A program made the position numbers and the translations under genes. A DNA stretch of 64,000 nt from Eupeodes corollae (Eukaryota > Arthropoda > Insecta > Diptera > Syrphidae), in contig NW_026605633.1 of assembly GCF_945859685.1 (NCBI RefSeq), forward strand, positions 1 to 64,000, read 5' to 3'. Positions 25,643-37,855 of the stretch are shown here, piece after piece (positions within the stretch are counted from its first letter, which is position 1; every line of letters starts with the position of its first letter). The notes beneath the pieces are model-generated. The model was given only the letters and a program-made list of their open reading frames with translations, was not told the DNA's origin and ran no database searches.

Positions 25643-28600
25643 TATAATGATAGATCTTGATTAGGAGTATCTTTTTCTTGTACATGTCAAGTATCTATTT
25701 TGAAGTCTTGATCGATTTTGGGGGTTGGGAAGGATCAGGTGATGGTTTTGGGTGTGATTTGATTTTCGTCTAGAACATCAAAAATCCTTCAGGATGCTCC
25801 AAAATGACTCATCTATATCTATAATGATAGATCTTGATTAGGAGTATCTTTTTCTAGTACATGTCAAGTATCTATTTTGAAGTCTTGATCGATTTTGGGG
25901 GTTGGGAAGGATCAGGTGATGGTTTTGGGTGTGATTTGATTTTCGTCTAGAACATCAAAAATCCTTCAGGATGCTCCAAAATGACTCATCTATATCTATA
26001 ATGATAGATCATGATTAGGAGTATCTTTTTCTAGTGCATGTCAAGTATCTATTTTGAAGTCTTGATCGATTTTGGGGGTTGGGAAGGATCAGGTGATGGT
26101 TTTGGGTGTGATTTGATTTTCGTCTAGAACATCAAAAATCCTTCAGGATGCTCCAAAATGACTCATCTATATCTATAATGATAGATCTTGATTAGGAGTA
26201 TCTTTTTCTAGTACATGTCAAGTATCTATTTTGAAGTCTTGATCGATTTTGGGGGTTGGGAAGGATCAGGTGATGGTTTTGGGTGTGATTTGATTTTCGT
26301 CTAGAACATCAAAAATCCTTCAGGATGCTCCAAAATGACTCAACTATATCTATAATGATAGATCTTGATTAGGAGTATCTTTTTCTAGTACATGTCAAGT
26401 ATCTATTTTGAAGTCTTGATCGATTTTGGGGGTTGGGAAGGATCAGGTGATGGTTTTGGGTGTGATTTGATTTTCGTCTAGAACATCAAAAATCCTTCAG
26501 GATGCTCCAAAATGACTCATCTATATTTATAATGATAGATCTTGATTAGGAGTATCTTTTTCTAGTACATGTCAAGTATCTATTTTGAAGTCTTGATCGA
26601 TTTTGGGGGTTGGCAAGGATCAGGTGATGGTTTTGGGTGTGATTTGATTTTCGTCTAGAACATCAAAAATCCTTCAGGATGCTCCAAAATGACTCATCTA
26701 TATCTATAATTATAGATCTTGATTAGGAGTATCTTTTTCTAGTACATGTCAAGTATCTATTTTGAAGTCTTGATCGATTTTGGGGGTTGGGAAGGATCAG
26801 GTGATGGTTTTGGGTGTGATTTGATTTTCGTCTAGAACATCAAAAAACCTTCAGGATGCTCCAAAATGACTCATCTATATCTTTAATGATAGATCTTGAT
26901 TAGGAGTATCTTTTTCTAGTACATGTCAAGTATCTATTTTGAAGTCTTGATCGATTTTGGGGGTTGGGAAGGATCAGGTGATGGTTTTGGGTGTGATTTG
27001 ATTTTCGTCTAGAACATCAAAAATCCTTCAGGATGCTCCAAAATGACTCATCTATATCTATAATGATAGATCTTGATTAGGAGTATCTTTTTCTAGTACA
27101 TGTCAAGTATCTATTTTGAAGTCTTGATCGATTTTGGGGGTTGGGAAGGATCAGGTGATGGTTTTGGTTGTGATTTGATTTTCGTCTAGAACATCAAAAA
27201 TCCTTCAGGATGCTCCAAAATGACTCATCTATATCTATAATGATAGATCTTGATTAGGAGTATCTTTTTCTAGTACATGTCAAGTATCTATTTTGAAGTC
27301 TTGATCGATTTTGGGGGTTGGGAAGGATCAGGTGATGGTTTTGGGTGTGATTTGATTTTCGTCTAGAACATCGAAAATCCTTCAGGATGCTCCAAAATGA
27401 CTCATCTATATCTATAATGATAGATCTTGATTAGGAGTATCTTTTTCTAGTACATGTCAAGTATCTAATTTGAAGTCTTGATCGATTTTGGGGGTTGGGA
27501 AGGATCAGGTGATGGTTTTGGGTGTGATTTGATTTTCGTCTAGAACATCAAAAATCCTTCAGGATGCTCCAAAATGACTCATCTATATCTATAATGATAG
27601 ATATTGATTAGGAGTATCTTTTTCTAGTACATGTCAAGTATCTATTTTGAAGTCTTGATCGATTTTGGGGGTTGGGAAGGATCAGGTGATGGTTTTGGGT
27701 GTGATTTGATTTTCGTCTAGAACATCAAAAATCCTTCAGGATGCTCCAAAATGACTCATCTATATCTATAATGATAGATCTTGATTAGGAGTATCTTTTT
27801 CTAGTACATGTCAAGTATCTATTTTGAAGTCTTGATCGATTTTGGGGGTTGGGAAGGATCAGGTGATGGTTTTGGGTGTGATTTGATTTTCGTCTAGAAC
27901 ATCAAAAATCCTTCAGGATGCTCCAAAATGACTCATCTATATCTATAATGATAGATCTTGATTAGGAGTATCTTTTTCTAGTACATGTCAAGTATCTATT
28001 TTGAAGTCTTGATCGATTTTGGGGGTTGGGAAGGATCAGGTGATGGTTTTGGGTGTGATTTGATTTTCGTCTAGAACATCAAAAATCCTTCAGGATGCTC
28101 CAAAATGACTCATCTATATCTATAATTATAGATCTTGATTAGGAGTATCTTTTTCTAGTACATGTCAAGTATCTATTTTGAAGTCTTGATCGATTTTGGG
28201 GGTTGGGAAGGATCAGGTGATGGTTTTGGGTGTGATTTGATTTTCGTCTAGAACATCAAAAATCCTTCAGGATGCTCCAAAATGACTCATCTATATCTAT
28301 AATGATAGATCTTGATTAGGAGTATCTTTTTCTAGTACATGTCAAGTATCTATTTTGAAGTCTTGATCGATTTTGGGGGTTGGGAAGGATCAGGTGATGG
28401 TTTTGGGTGTGATTTGATTTTCGTCTAGAACAACAAAAATCCTTCAGGATGCTCCAAAATGACTCATCTATATCTATAATGATAGATCTTGATTAGGAGT
28501 ATCTTTTTCTAGTACATGTCAAGTATCTATTTTGAAGTCTTGATCGATTTTGGGGGTTGGGAAGGATCAGGTGATGGTTTTGGGTGTGATTTGATTTTCG

Positions 28601-28651
28601 TCTAGAACATCAAAAATCCTTCAGGATGCTCCAAAATGACTCATCTATATC
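25643..28651 (+). repeat. 17-monomer higher-order unit, copy 2 (m146-m162)
   Basis: This is a tandem copy of the preceding 3009-bp block, with at least eleven markers conserved in register: TTCTTGTAC (25677), GATCATGATT (26007), TCAACTAT (26340), TTGGCAAGG (26610), T-variant dyads (26705 and 28121), AAAAAACCTTC (26842), TTTTGGTTGTG (27161), ACATCGAAAA (27369), ATCTAATTTG (27463), GATATTGATT (27600) and ACAACAAAAA (28430). Private differences are CTATATTTAT (near 26521) and ATCTTTAATG (near 26880). Copies 1 and 2 differ at only a handful of positions, so the duplication is recent. Its last two monomers also match m184-m185 at a 23-monomer shift. Confidence 0.95.
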
Positions 28652-28828
28652 TATAATGATAGATCTTGATTAGGAGTATCTTTTTCTAGTACATGCCAAG
28701 TATCTATTTTGAAGTCTTGATCGATTTTGGGGGTTGGGAAGGATCAGGTGATGGTTTTGGGTGTGATTTGATTTTCGTCTAGAACATCAAAAATCCTTCA
28801 GGATGCTCCAAAATGACTCATCTATATC

Positions 28829-30244
28829 TATAATGATAGATCTTGATTAGGAGTATCTTTTTCTAGTACATGTCAAGTATCTATTTTGAAGTCTTGATCG
28901 ATTTTGGGGGTTGGGAAGGATCAGGTGATGGGTTTGGGTGTGATTTGATTTTCGTCTAGAACATTAAAAATCCTTCAGGATGGTCCAAAATGACTCATCT
29001 ATATCTATAATGATAGATCTTGATTGGGAGTATCTTTTTCTAGTACATGTCAAGTATCTATTTTGAAGTCTTGATCGATTTTGGGGGTTGGGAAGGATCA
29101 GGTGATGGTTTTGGGTGTGATTTGATTTTCGTCTAGAACATCAAAAATCCTTCAGGATGCTCCAAAATGACTCATCTATATCTATAATGATAGATCTTGA
29201 TTAGGAGTATCTCTTTCTAGTACATGTCAAGTATCTTTTTTGAAGTCTTGATCGATTTTGGGGGTTGGGAAGGATCAGGTGATGGTTTTGGGTGTGATTT
29301 GATTTTCGTCTAGAACATCAAAAATCCTTCAGGATGCTCCAAAATGACTCATCTATATCTATAATGATAGATCTTGATTAGGAGTATCTTTTTCTAGTAT
29401 ATGTCAAGTATCTATTTTGAAGTCTTGATCGATTTTGGGGGTTGGGAAGGATCAGGTAATGGTTTTGGGTGTGATTTGATTTTCGTCTAGAACATCAAAA
29501 ATCCTTCAGGATGCTCCAAAATGACTCATCTATATCTATAATGATAGATCTTGATTAGGAGTATCTTTTTCTAGTACATGTCAAGTATCTATTTTGAAGT
29601 CTTGATCGATTTTGGGGGTTGGGAAGGATCAGGTGATGGTTTTGGGTGTGATTTGATTTTCGTCTAGAACATCAAAAATCCTTCAGGATGCTCCAAAATG
29701 ACTCATCTATATCTATAATGATAAATCTTGATTAGGAGTATCTTTTTCTAGTACATGTCAAGTATCTATTTTGAAGTCTTGATCGATTTTGGGGGTTGGG
29801 AAGGATCAGGTGATGGGTTTGGGTGTGATTTGATTTTCGTCTAGAACATTAAAAATCCTTCAGGATGCTCCAAAATGACTCATCTATATCTATAATGATA
29901 GATCTTGATTAGGAGTATCTTTTTCTAGTACATGTCAAGTATCTATTTTGAAGTCTTGATCGATTTTGGGGGTTGGGAAGGATCAGGTGATGGTTTTGGG
30001 TGTGATTTGATTTTCGTCTAGAACATCAAAAATCCTTCAGGATGCTCCAAAATGACTCATCTATATCTATAATGATAGATCTTGATTAGGAGTATCTCTT
30101 TCTAGTACATGTCAAGTATCTATTTTGAAGTCTTGATCGATTTTGGGGGTTGGGAAGGATCAGGTGATGGTTTTGGGTGTGATTTGATTTTCGTCTAGAA
30201 CATCAAAAATCCTTCAGGATGCTCCAAAATGACTCATCTATATC
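28829..30244 (+). repeat. Eight-monomer marker segment, copy A (m164-m171)
   Basis: The markers in order are GATGGGTTTGG (28927), ACATTAAAAA (28962), GATGGTCCAA (28979), GATTGGGAG (29023), ATCTCTTTC (29209) with ATCTTTTTTG (29233), TAGTATATG (29396) with GGTAATGG (29456), GATAAATC (29720) with a second GATGGGTTTGG (29812) and ACATTAAAAA, and a second ATCTCTTTC (30094). The same ordered set appears at 32900, 35201 and 37856. The match with copy B extends upstream to ACAACAAAAA (28430) and ACATGCCAAG (28691), so the copied stretch there starts near m161. Confidence 0.95.
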
Positions 30245-30598
30245 TATAATGATAGATCTTGATTAGGAGTATCTTTTTCTAGTACATGTCAAGTATCTAT
30301 TTTGAAGTCTTGATCGATTTTGGGGGTTGGGAAGGATCAGGTGATGGTTTTGGGTGTGATTTGATTTTCGTCTAGAACATCAAAAATCCTTCAGGATGCT
30401 CCAAAATGACTCATCTATATCTATAATGATAGATCTTGATTAGGAGTATCTTTTTCTAGTACATGTCAAGTATCTATTTTGAAGTCTTGATCGATTTTGG
30501 GGGTTGGGAAGGATCAGGTGATGGTTTTGGGTGTGATTTGATTTTCGTCTAGAACATCAAAAATCCTTCAGGATGCTCCAAAATGACTCATCTATATC

Positions 30599-31129
30599 TA
30601 TAATGATAAATCTTGATTAGGAGTATCTTTTTCTAGTACATGTCAAGTATCTATTTTGAAGTCTTGATCGATTTTGGGGGTTGGGAAGGATCAGGTGATG
30701 GGTTTGGGTGTGATTTGATTTTCGTCTAGAACATTAAAAATCCTTCAGGATGCTCCAAAATGACTCATCTATATCTATAATGATAGATCTTGATTAGGAG
30801 TATCTTTTTCTAGTACATGTTAAGTATCTATTTTGAAGTCTTGATCGATTTTGGGGGTTGGGAAGGATCAGGTGATGGTTTTGGGTGTGATTTGATTTTC
30901 GTCTAGAACATCAAAAATCCTTCAGGATGCTCCAAAATGACTCATCTATATCTATAATGATAGATCTTGATTAGGAGTATCTCTTTCTAGTACATGTCAA
31001 GTATCTATTTTGAAGTCTTGATCGATTTTGGGGGTTGGGAAGGATCAGGTGATGGTTTTGGGTGTGATTTGATTTTCGTCTAGAACATCAAAAATCCTTC
31101 AGGATGCTCCAAAATGACTCATCTATATC
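30599..31129 (+). repeat. Extra five-monomer-shift copy inside block A (m174-m176)
   Basis: The markers of m169-m171 (GATAAATC, GATGGGTTTGG, ACATTAAAAA, ATCTCTTTC) recur exactly 885 bp (five monomers) later at 30605, 30697, 30732 and 30979. Copies B, C and D lack this extra round. It therefore arose in block A only, or was lost before the other copies formed. Private variant ACATGTTAAG lies near 30815. The T-variant at 31307 then matches that at 34493 at a shift of 18 monomers, which equals 23 minus 5. Confidence 0.9.
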
Positions 31130-32899
31130 TATAATGATAGATCTTGATTAGGAGTATCTTTTTCTAGTACATGTCAAGTATCTATTTTGAAGTCTTGATC
31201 GATTTTGGGGGTTGGGAAGGATCAGGTGATGGTTTTGGGTGTGATTTGATTTTCGTCTAGAACATCAAAAATCCTTCAGGATGCTCCAAAATGACTCATC
31301 TATATCTATAATTATAGATCTTGATTAGGAGTATCTTTTTCTAGTACATGTCAAGTATCTATTTTGAAGTCTTGATCGATTTTGGGGGTTGGGAAGGATC
31401 AGGTGATGGTTTTGGGTGTGATTTGATTTTCGTCTAGAACATCAAAAATCCTTCAGGATGCTCCAAAATGACTCATCTATATCTATAATGATAGATCTTG
31501 ATTAGGAGTATCTTTTTCTAGTACATGTCAAGTATCTATTTTGAAGTCTTGATCGATTTTGGGGGTTGGGAAGGATCAGGTGATGGTTTTGGGTGTGATT
31601 TGATTTTCGTCTAGAACATCAAAAATCCTTCAGGATGCTCCAAAATGACTCATCTATATCTATAATGATAGATCTTGATTAGGAGTATCTTTTTCTAGTA
31701 CATGTCAAGTATCTATTTTGAAGTCTTGATCGATTTTGGGGGTTGGGAAGGATCAGGTGATGGTTTTGGGTGTGATTTGATTTTCGTCTAGAACATCAAA
31801 AATCCTTCAGGATGCTCCAAAATGACTCATCTATATCTATAATGATAGATCTTGATTAGGAGTATCTTTTTCTAGTACATGTCAAGTATCTATTTTGAAG
31901 TCTTGATCGATTTTGGGGGTTGGGAAGGATCAGGTGATGGTTTTGGGTGTGATTTGATTTTCGTCTAGAACATCAAAAATCCTTCAGGATGCTCCAAAAT
32001 GACTCATCTATATCTATAATGATAGATCTTGATTAGGAGTATCTTTTTCTAGTACATGTCAAGTATCTATTTTGAAGTCTTGATCGATTTTGGGGGTTGG
32101 GAAGGATCAGGTGATGGTTTTGGGTGTGATTTGATTTTCGTCTAGAACATCAAAAATCCTTCAGGATGCTCCAAAATGACTCATCTATATCTATAATGAT
32201 AGATCTTGATTAGGAGTATCTTTTTCTAGTACATGTCAAGTATCTATTTTGAAGTCTTGATCGATTTTGGGGGTTGGGAAGGATCAGGTGATGGTTTTGG
32301 GTGTGATTTGATTTTCGTCTAGAACATCAAAAATCCTTCAGGATGCTCCAAAATGACTCATCTATATCTATAATGATAGATCTTGATTAGGAGTATCTTT
32401 TTCTAGTACATGTCAAGTATCTATTTTGAAGTCTTGATCGATTTTGGGGGTTGGGAAGGATCAGGTGATGGTTTTGGGTGTGATTTGATTTTCGTCTAGA
32501 ACAACAAAAATCCTTCAGGATGCTCCAAAATGACTCATCTATATCTATAATGATAGATCTTGATTAGGAGTATCTTTTTCTAGTACATGTCAAGTATCTA
32601 TTTTGAAGTCTTGATCGATTTTGGGGGTTGGGAAGGATCAGGTGATGGTTTTGGGTGTGATTTGATTTTCGTCTAGAACATCAAAAATCCTTCAGGATGC
32701 TCCAAAATGACTCATCTATATCTATAATGATAGATCTTGATTAGGAGTATCTTTTTCTAGTACATGCCAAGTATCTATGTTGAAGTCTTGATCGATTTTG
32801 GGGGTTGGGAAGGATCAGGTGATGGTTTTGGGTGTGATTTGATTTTCGTCTAGAACATCAAAAATCCTTCAGGATGCTCCAAAATGACTCATCTATATC

Positions 32900-34315
32900 T
32901 ATAATGATAGATCTTGATTAGGAGCATCTTTTTCTAGTACATGTCAAGTATCTATTTTGAAGTCTTGATCGATTTTGGGGGTTGGGAAGGATCAGGTGAT
33001 GGGTTTGGGTGTGATTTGATTTTCGTCTAGAACATTAAAAATCCTTCAGGATGGTCCAAAATGACTCATCTATATCTATAATGATAGATCTTGATTGGGA
33101 GTATCTTTTTCTAGTACATGTCAAGTATCTATTTTGAAGTCTTGATCGATTTTGGGGGTTGGGAAGGATCAGGTGATGGTTTTGGGTGTGATTTGATTTT
33201 CGTCTAGAACATCAAAAATCCTTCAGGATGCTCCAAAATGACTCATCTATATCTATAATGATAGATCTTGATTAGGAGTATCTCTTTCTAGTACATGTCA
33301 AGTATCTTTTTTGAAGTCTTGATCGATTTTGGGGGTTGGGAAGGATCAGGTGATGGTTTTGGGTGTGATTTGATTTTCGTCTAGAACATCAAAAATCCTT
33401 CAGGATGCTCCAAAATGACTCATCTATATCTATAATGATAGATCTTGATTAGGAGTATCTTTTTCTAGTATATGTCAAGTATCTATTTTGAAGTCTTGAT
33501 CGATTTTGGGGGTTGGGAAGGATCAGGTAATGGTTTTGGGTGTGATTTGATTTTCGTCTAGAACATCAAAAATCCTTCAGGATGCTCCAAAATGACTCAT
33601 CTATATCTATAATGATAGATCTTGATTAGGAGTATCTTTTTCTAGTACATGTCAAGTATCTATTTTGAAGTCTTGATCGATTTTGGGGGTTGGGAAGGAT
33701 CAGGTGATGGTTTTGGGTGTGATTTGATTTTCGTCTAGAACATCAAAAATCCTTCAGGATGCTCCAAAATGACTCATCTATATCTATAATGATAAATCTT
33801 GATTAGGAGTATCTTTTTCTAGTACATGTCAAGTATCTATTTTGAAGTCTTGATCGATTTTGGGGGTTGGGAAGGATCAGGTGATGGGTTTGGGTGTGAT
33901 TTGATTTTCGTCTAGAACATTAAAAATCCTTCAGGATGCTCCAAAATGACTAATCTATATCTATAATGATAGATCTTGATTAGGAGTATCTTTTTCTAGT
34001 ACATGTCAAGTATCTATTTTGAAGTCTTGATCGATTTTGGGGGTTGGGAAGGATCAGGTGATGGTTTTGGGTGTGATTTGATTTTCGTCTAGAACATCAA
34101 AAATCCTTCAGGATGCTCCAAAATGACTCATCTATATCTATAATGATAGATCTTGATTAGGAGTATCTCTTTCTAGTACATGTCAAGTATCTATTTTGAA
34201 GTCTTGATCGATTTTGGGGGTTGGGAAGGATCAGGTGATGGTTTTGGGTGTGATTTGATTTTCGTCTAGAACATCAAAAATCCTTCAGGATGCTCCAAAA
34301 TGACTCATCTATATC
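32900..34315 (+). repeat. Eight-monomer marker segment, copy B (m187-m194)
   Basis: It lies exactly 4071 bp (23 monomers) after copy A with all ordered markers retained: GATGGGTTTGG (32998), GATGGTCCAA, GATTGGGAG (33094), ATCTCTTTC and ATCTTTTTTG (33280-33310), TAGTATATG (33467), GGTAATGG (33527), GATAAATC (33791), second GATGGGTTTGG (33883) and ATCTCTTTC (34165). Private changes are GGAGCATC near 32921 and GACTAATCTA near 33949. A T-variant at 34493 follows. Confidence 0.95.
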
Positions 34316-35200
34316 TATAATGATAGATCTTGATTAGGAGTATCTTTTTCTAGTACATGTCAAGTATCTATTTTGAAGTCTTGATCGATTTTGGGGGTTG
34401 GGAAGGATCAGGTGATGGTTTTGGGTGTGATTTGATTTTCGTCTAGAACATCAAAAATCCTTCAGGATGCTCCAAAATGACTCATCTATATCTATAATTA
34501 TAGATCTTGATTAGGAGTATCTTTTTCTAGTACATGTCAAGTATCTATTTTGAAGTCTTGATCGATTTTGGGGGTTGGGAAGGATCAGGTGATGGTTTTG
34601 GGTGTGATTTGATTTTCGTCTAGAACATCAAAAATCCTTCAGGATGCTCCAAAATGACTCATCTATATCTATAATGATAGATCTTGATTAGGACTATCTT
34701 TTTCTAGTACATGTCAAGTATCTATTTTGAAGTCTTGATCGATTTTGGGGGTTGGGAAGGATCAGGTGATGGTTTTGGGTGTGATTTGATTTTCGTCTAG
34801 AACATCAAAAATCCTTCAGGATGCTCCAAAATGACTCATCTATATCTATAATGATAGATCTTGATTAGGAGTATCTTTTTCTAGTACATGTCAAGTATCT
34901 ATTTTGAAGTCTTGATCGATTTTGGGGGTTGGGAAGGATCAGGTGATGGTTTTGGGTGTGATTTGATTTTCGTCTAGAACATCAAAAATCCTTCAGGATG
35001 CTCCAAAATGACTCATCTATATCTATAATGATAGATCTTGATTAGGAGTATCTTTTTCTAGTACATGTCAAGTATCTATTTTGAAGTCTTGATCGATTTT
35101 GGGGGTTGGGAAGGATCAGGTGATGGTTTTGGGTGTGATTTGATTTTCGTCTAGAACATCAAAAATCCTTCAGGATGCTCCAAAATGACTCATCTATATC

Positions 35201-36616
35201 TATAATGATAGATCTTGATTAGGAGTATCTTTTTCTAGTACATGTCAAGTATCTATTTTGAAGTCTTGATCGATTTTGGGGGTTGGGAAGGATCAGGTGA
35301 TGGGTTTGGGTGTGATTTGATTTTCGTCTAGAACATTAAAAATCCTTCAGGATGGTCCAAAATGACTCATCTATATCTATAATGATAGATCTTGATTGGG
35401 AGTATCTTTTTCTAGTACATGTCAAGTATCTATTTTGAAGTCTTGATCGATTTTGGGGGTTGGGAAGGATCAGGTGATGGTTTTGGGTGTGATTTGATTT
35501 TCGTCTAGAACATCAAAAATCCTTCAGGATGCTCCAAAATGACTCATCTATATCTATAATGATAGATCTTGATTAGGAGTATCTCTTTCTAGTACATGTC
35601 AAGTATCTTTTTTGAAGTCTTGATCGATTTTGGGGGTTGGGAAGGATCAGGTGATGGTTTTGGGTGTGATTTGATTTTCGTCTAGAACATCAAAAATCCT
35701 TCAGGATGCTCCAAAATGACTCATCTATATCTATAATGATAGATCTTGATTAGGAGTATCTTTTTCTAGTATATGTCAAGTATCTATTTTGAAGTCTTGA
35801 TCGATTTTGGGGGTTGGGAAGGATCAGGTAATGGTTTTGGGTGTGATTTGATTTTCGTCTAGAACATCAAAAATCCTTCAGGATGCTCCAAAATGACTCA
35901 TCTATATCTATAATGATAGATCTTGATTAGGAGTATCTTTTTCTAGTACATGTCAAGTATCTATTTTGAAGTCTTGATCGATTTTGGGGGTTGGGAAGGA
36001 TCAGGTGATGGTTTTGGGTGTGATTTGATTTTCGTCTAGAACATCAAAAATCCTTCAGGATGCTCCAAAATGACTCATCTATATCTATAATGATAAATCT
36101 TGATTAGGAGTATCTTTTTCTAGTACATGTCAAGTATCTATTTTGAAGTCTTGATCGATTTTGGGGGTTGGGAAGGATCAGGTGATGGGTTTGGGTGTGA
36201 TTTGATTTTCGTCTAGAACATTAAAAATCCTTCAGGATGCTCCAAAATGACTCATCTATATCTATAATGATAGATCTTGATTAGGAGTATCTTTTTCTAG
36301 TACATGTCAAGTATCTATTTTGAAGTCTTGATCGATTTTGGGGGTTGGGAAGGATCAGGTGATGGTTTTGGGTGTGATTTGATTTTCGTCTAGAACATCA
36401 AAAATCCTTCAGGATGCTCCAAAATGACTCATCTATATCTATAATGATAGATCTTGATTAGGAGTATCTCTTTCTAGTACATGTCAAGTATCTATTTTGA
36501 AGTCTTGATCGATTTTGGGGGTTGGGAAGGATCAGGTGATGGTTTTGGGTGTGATTTGATTTTCGTCTAGAACATCAAAAATCCTTCAGGATGCTCCAAA
36601 ATGACTCATCTATATC
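35201..36616 (+). repeat. Eight-monomer marker segment, copy C (m200-m207)
   Basis: It lies 2301 bp (13 monomers) after copy B with the full ordered marker set: GATGGGTTTGG (35299 and 36184), GATGGTCCAA (35351), GATTGGGAG (35395), ATCTCTTTC (35581 and 36466), TAGTATATG (35768), GGTAATGG (35828) and GATAAATC (36092). The inter-block monomers differ from those after copies A and B, for example in lacking a T-variant dyad. Confidence 0.95.
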
Positions 36617-37855
36617 TATAATGATAGATCTTGATTAGGAGTATCTTTTTCTAGTACATGTCAAGTATCTATTTTGAAGTCTTGATCGATTTTGGGGGTT
36701 GGGAAGGATCAGGTGATGGTTTTGGGTGTGATTTGATTTTCGTCTAGAACATCAAAAATCCTTCAGGATGCTCCAAAATGACTCATCTATATCTATAATG
36801 ATAGATCTTGATTAGGAGTATCTTTTTCTAGTACATGTCAAGTATCTATTTTGAAGTCTTGATCGATTTTGGGGGTTGGGAAGGATCAGGTGATGGTTTT
36901 GGGTGTGATTTGATTTTCGTCTAGAACATCAAAAATCCTTCAGGATGCTCCAAAATGACTCATCTATATCTATAATGATAGATCTTGATTAGGAGTATCT
37001 TTTTATAGTACATGTCAAGTATCTATTTTGAAGTCTTGATCGATTTTGGGGGTTGGGAAGGATCAGGTGATGGTTTTGGGTGTGATTTGATTTTCGTCTA
37101 GAACATCAAAAATCCTTCAGGATGCTCCAAAATGACTCATCTATATCTATAATGATAGATCTTGATTAGGAGTATCTTTTTCTAGTACATGTCAAGTATC
37201 TATTTTGAAGTCTTGATCGATTTTGGGGGTTGGGAAGGATCAGGTGATGGTTTTGGGTGTGATTTGATTTTCGTCTAGAACATCAAAAATCCTTCAGGAT
37301 GCTCCAAAATGACTCATCTATATCTATAATGATAGATCTTGATTAGGAGTATCTTTTTCTAGTACATGTCAAGTATCTATTTTGAAGTCTTGATCGATTT
37401 TGGGGGTTGGGAAGGATCAGGTGATGGTTTTGGGTGTGATTTGATTTTCGTCTAGAACATCAAAAATCCTTCAGGATGCTCCAAAATGACTCATCTATAT
37501 CTATAATGATAGATCTTGATTAGGAGTATCTTTTTCTAGTACATGTCAAGTATCTATTTTGAAGTCTTGATCGATTTTGGGGGTTGGGAAGGATCAGGTG
37601 ATGGTTTTGGGTGTGATTTGATTTTCGTCTAGAACATCAAAAATCCTTCAGGATGCTCCAAAATGACTCATCTATATCTATAATGATAGATCTTGATTAG
37701 GAGTATCTTTTTCTAGTACATGTCAAGTATCTATTTTGAAGTCTTGATCGATTTTGGGGGTTGGGAAGGATCAGGTGATGGTTTTGGGTGTGATTTGATT
37801 TTCGTCTAGAACATCAAAAATCCTTCAGGATGCTCCAAAATGACTCATCTATATC

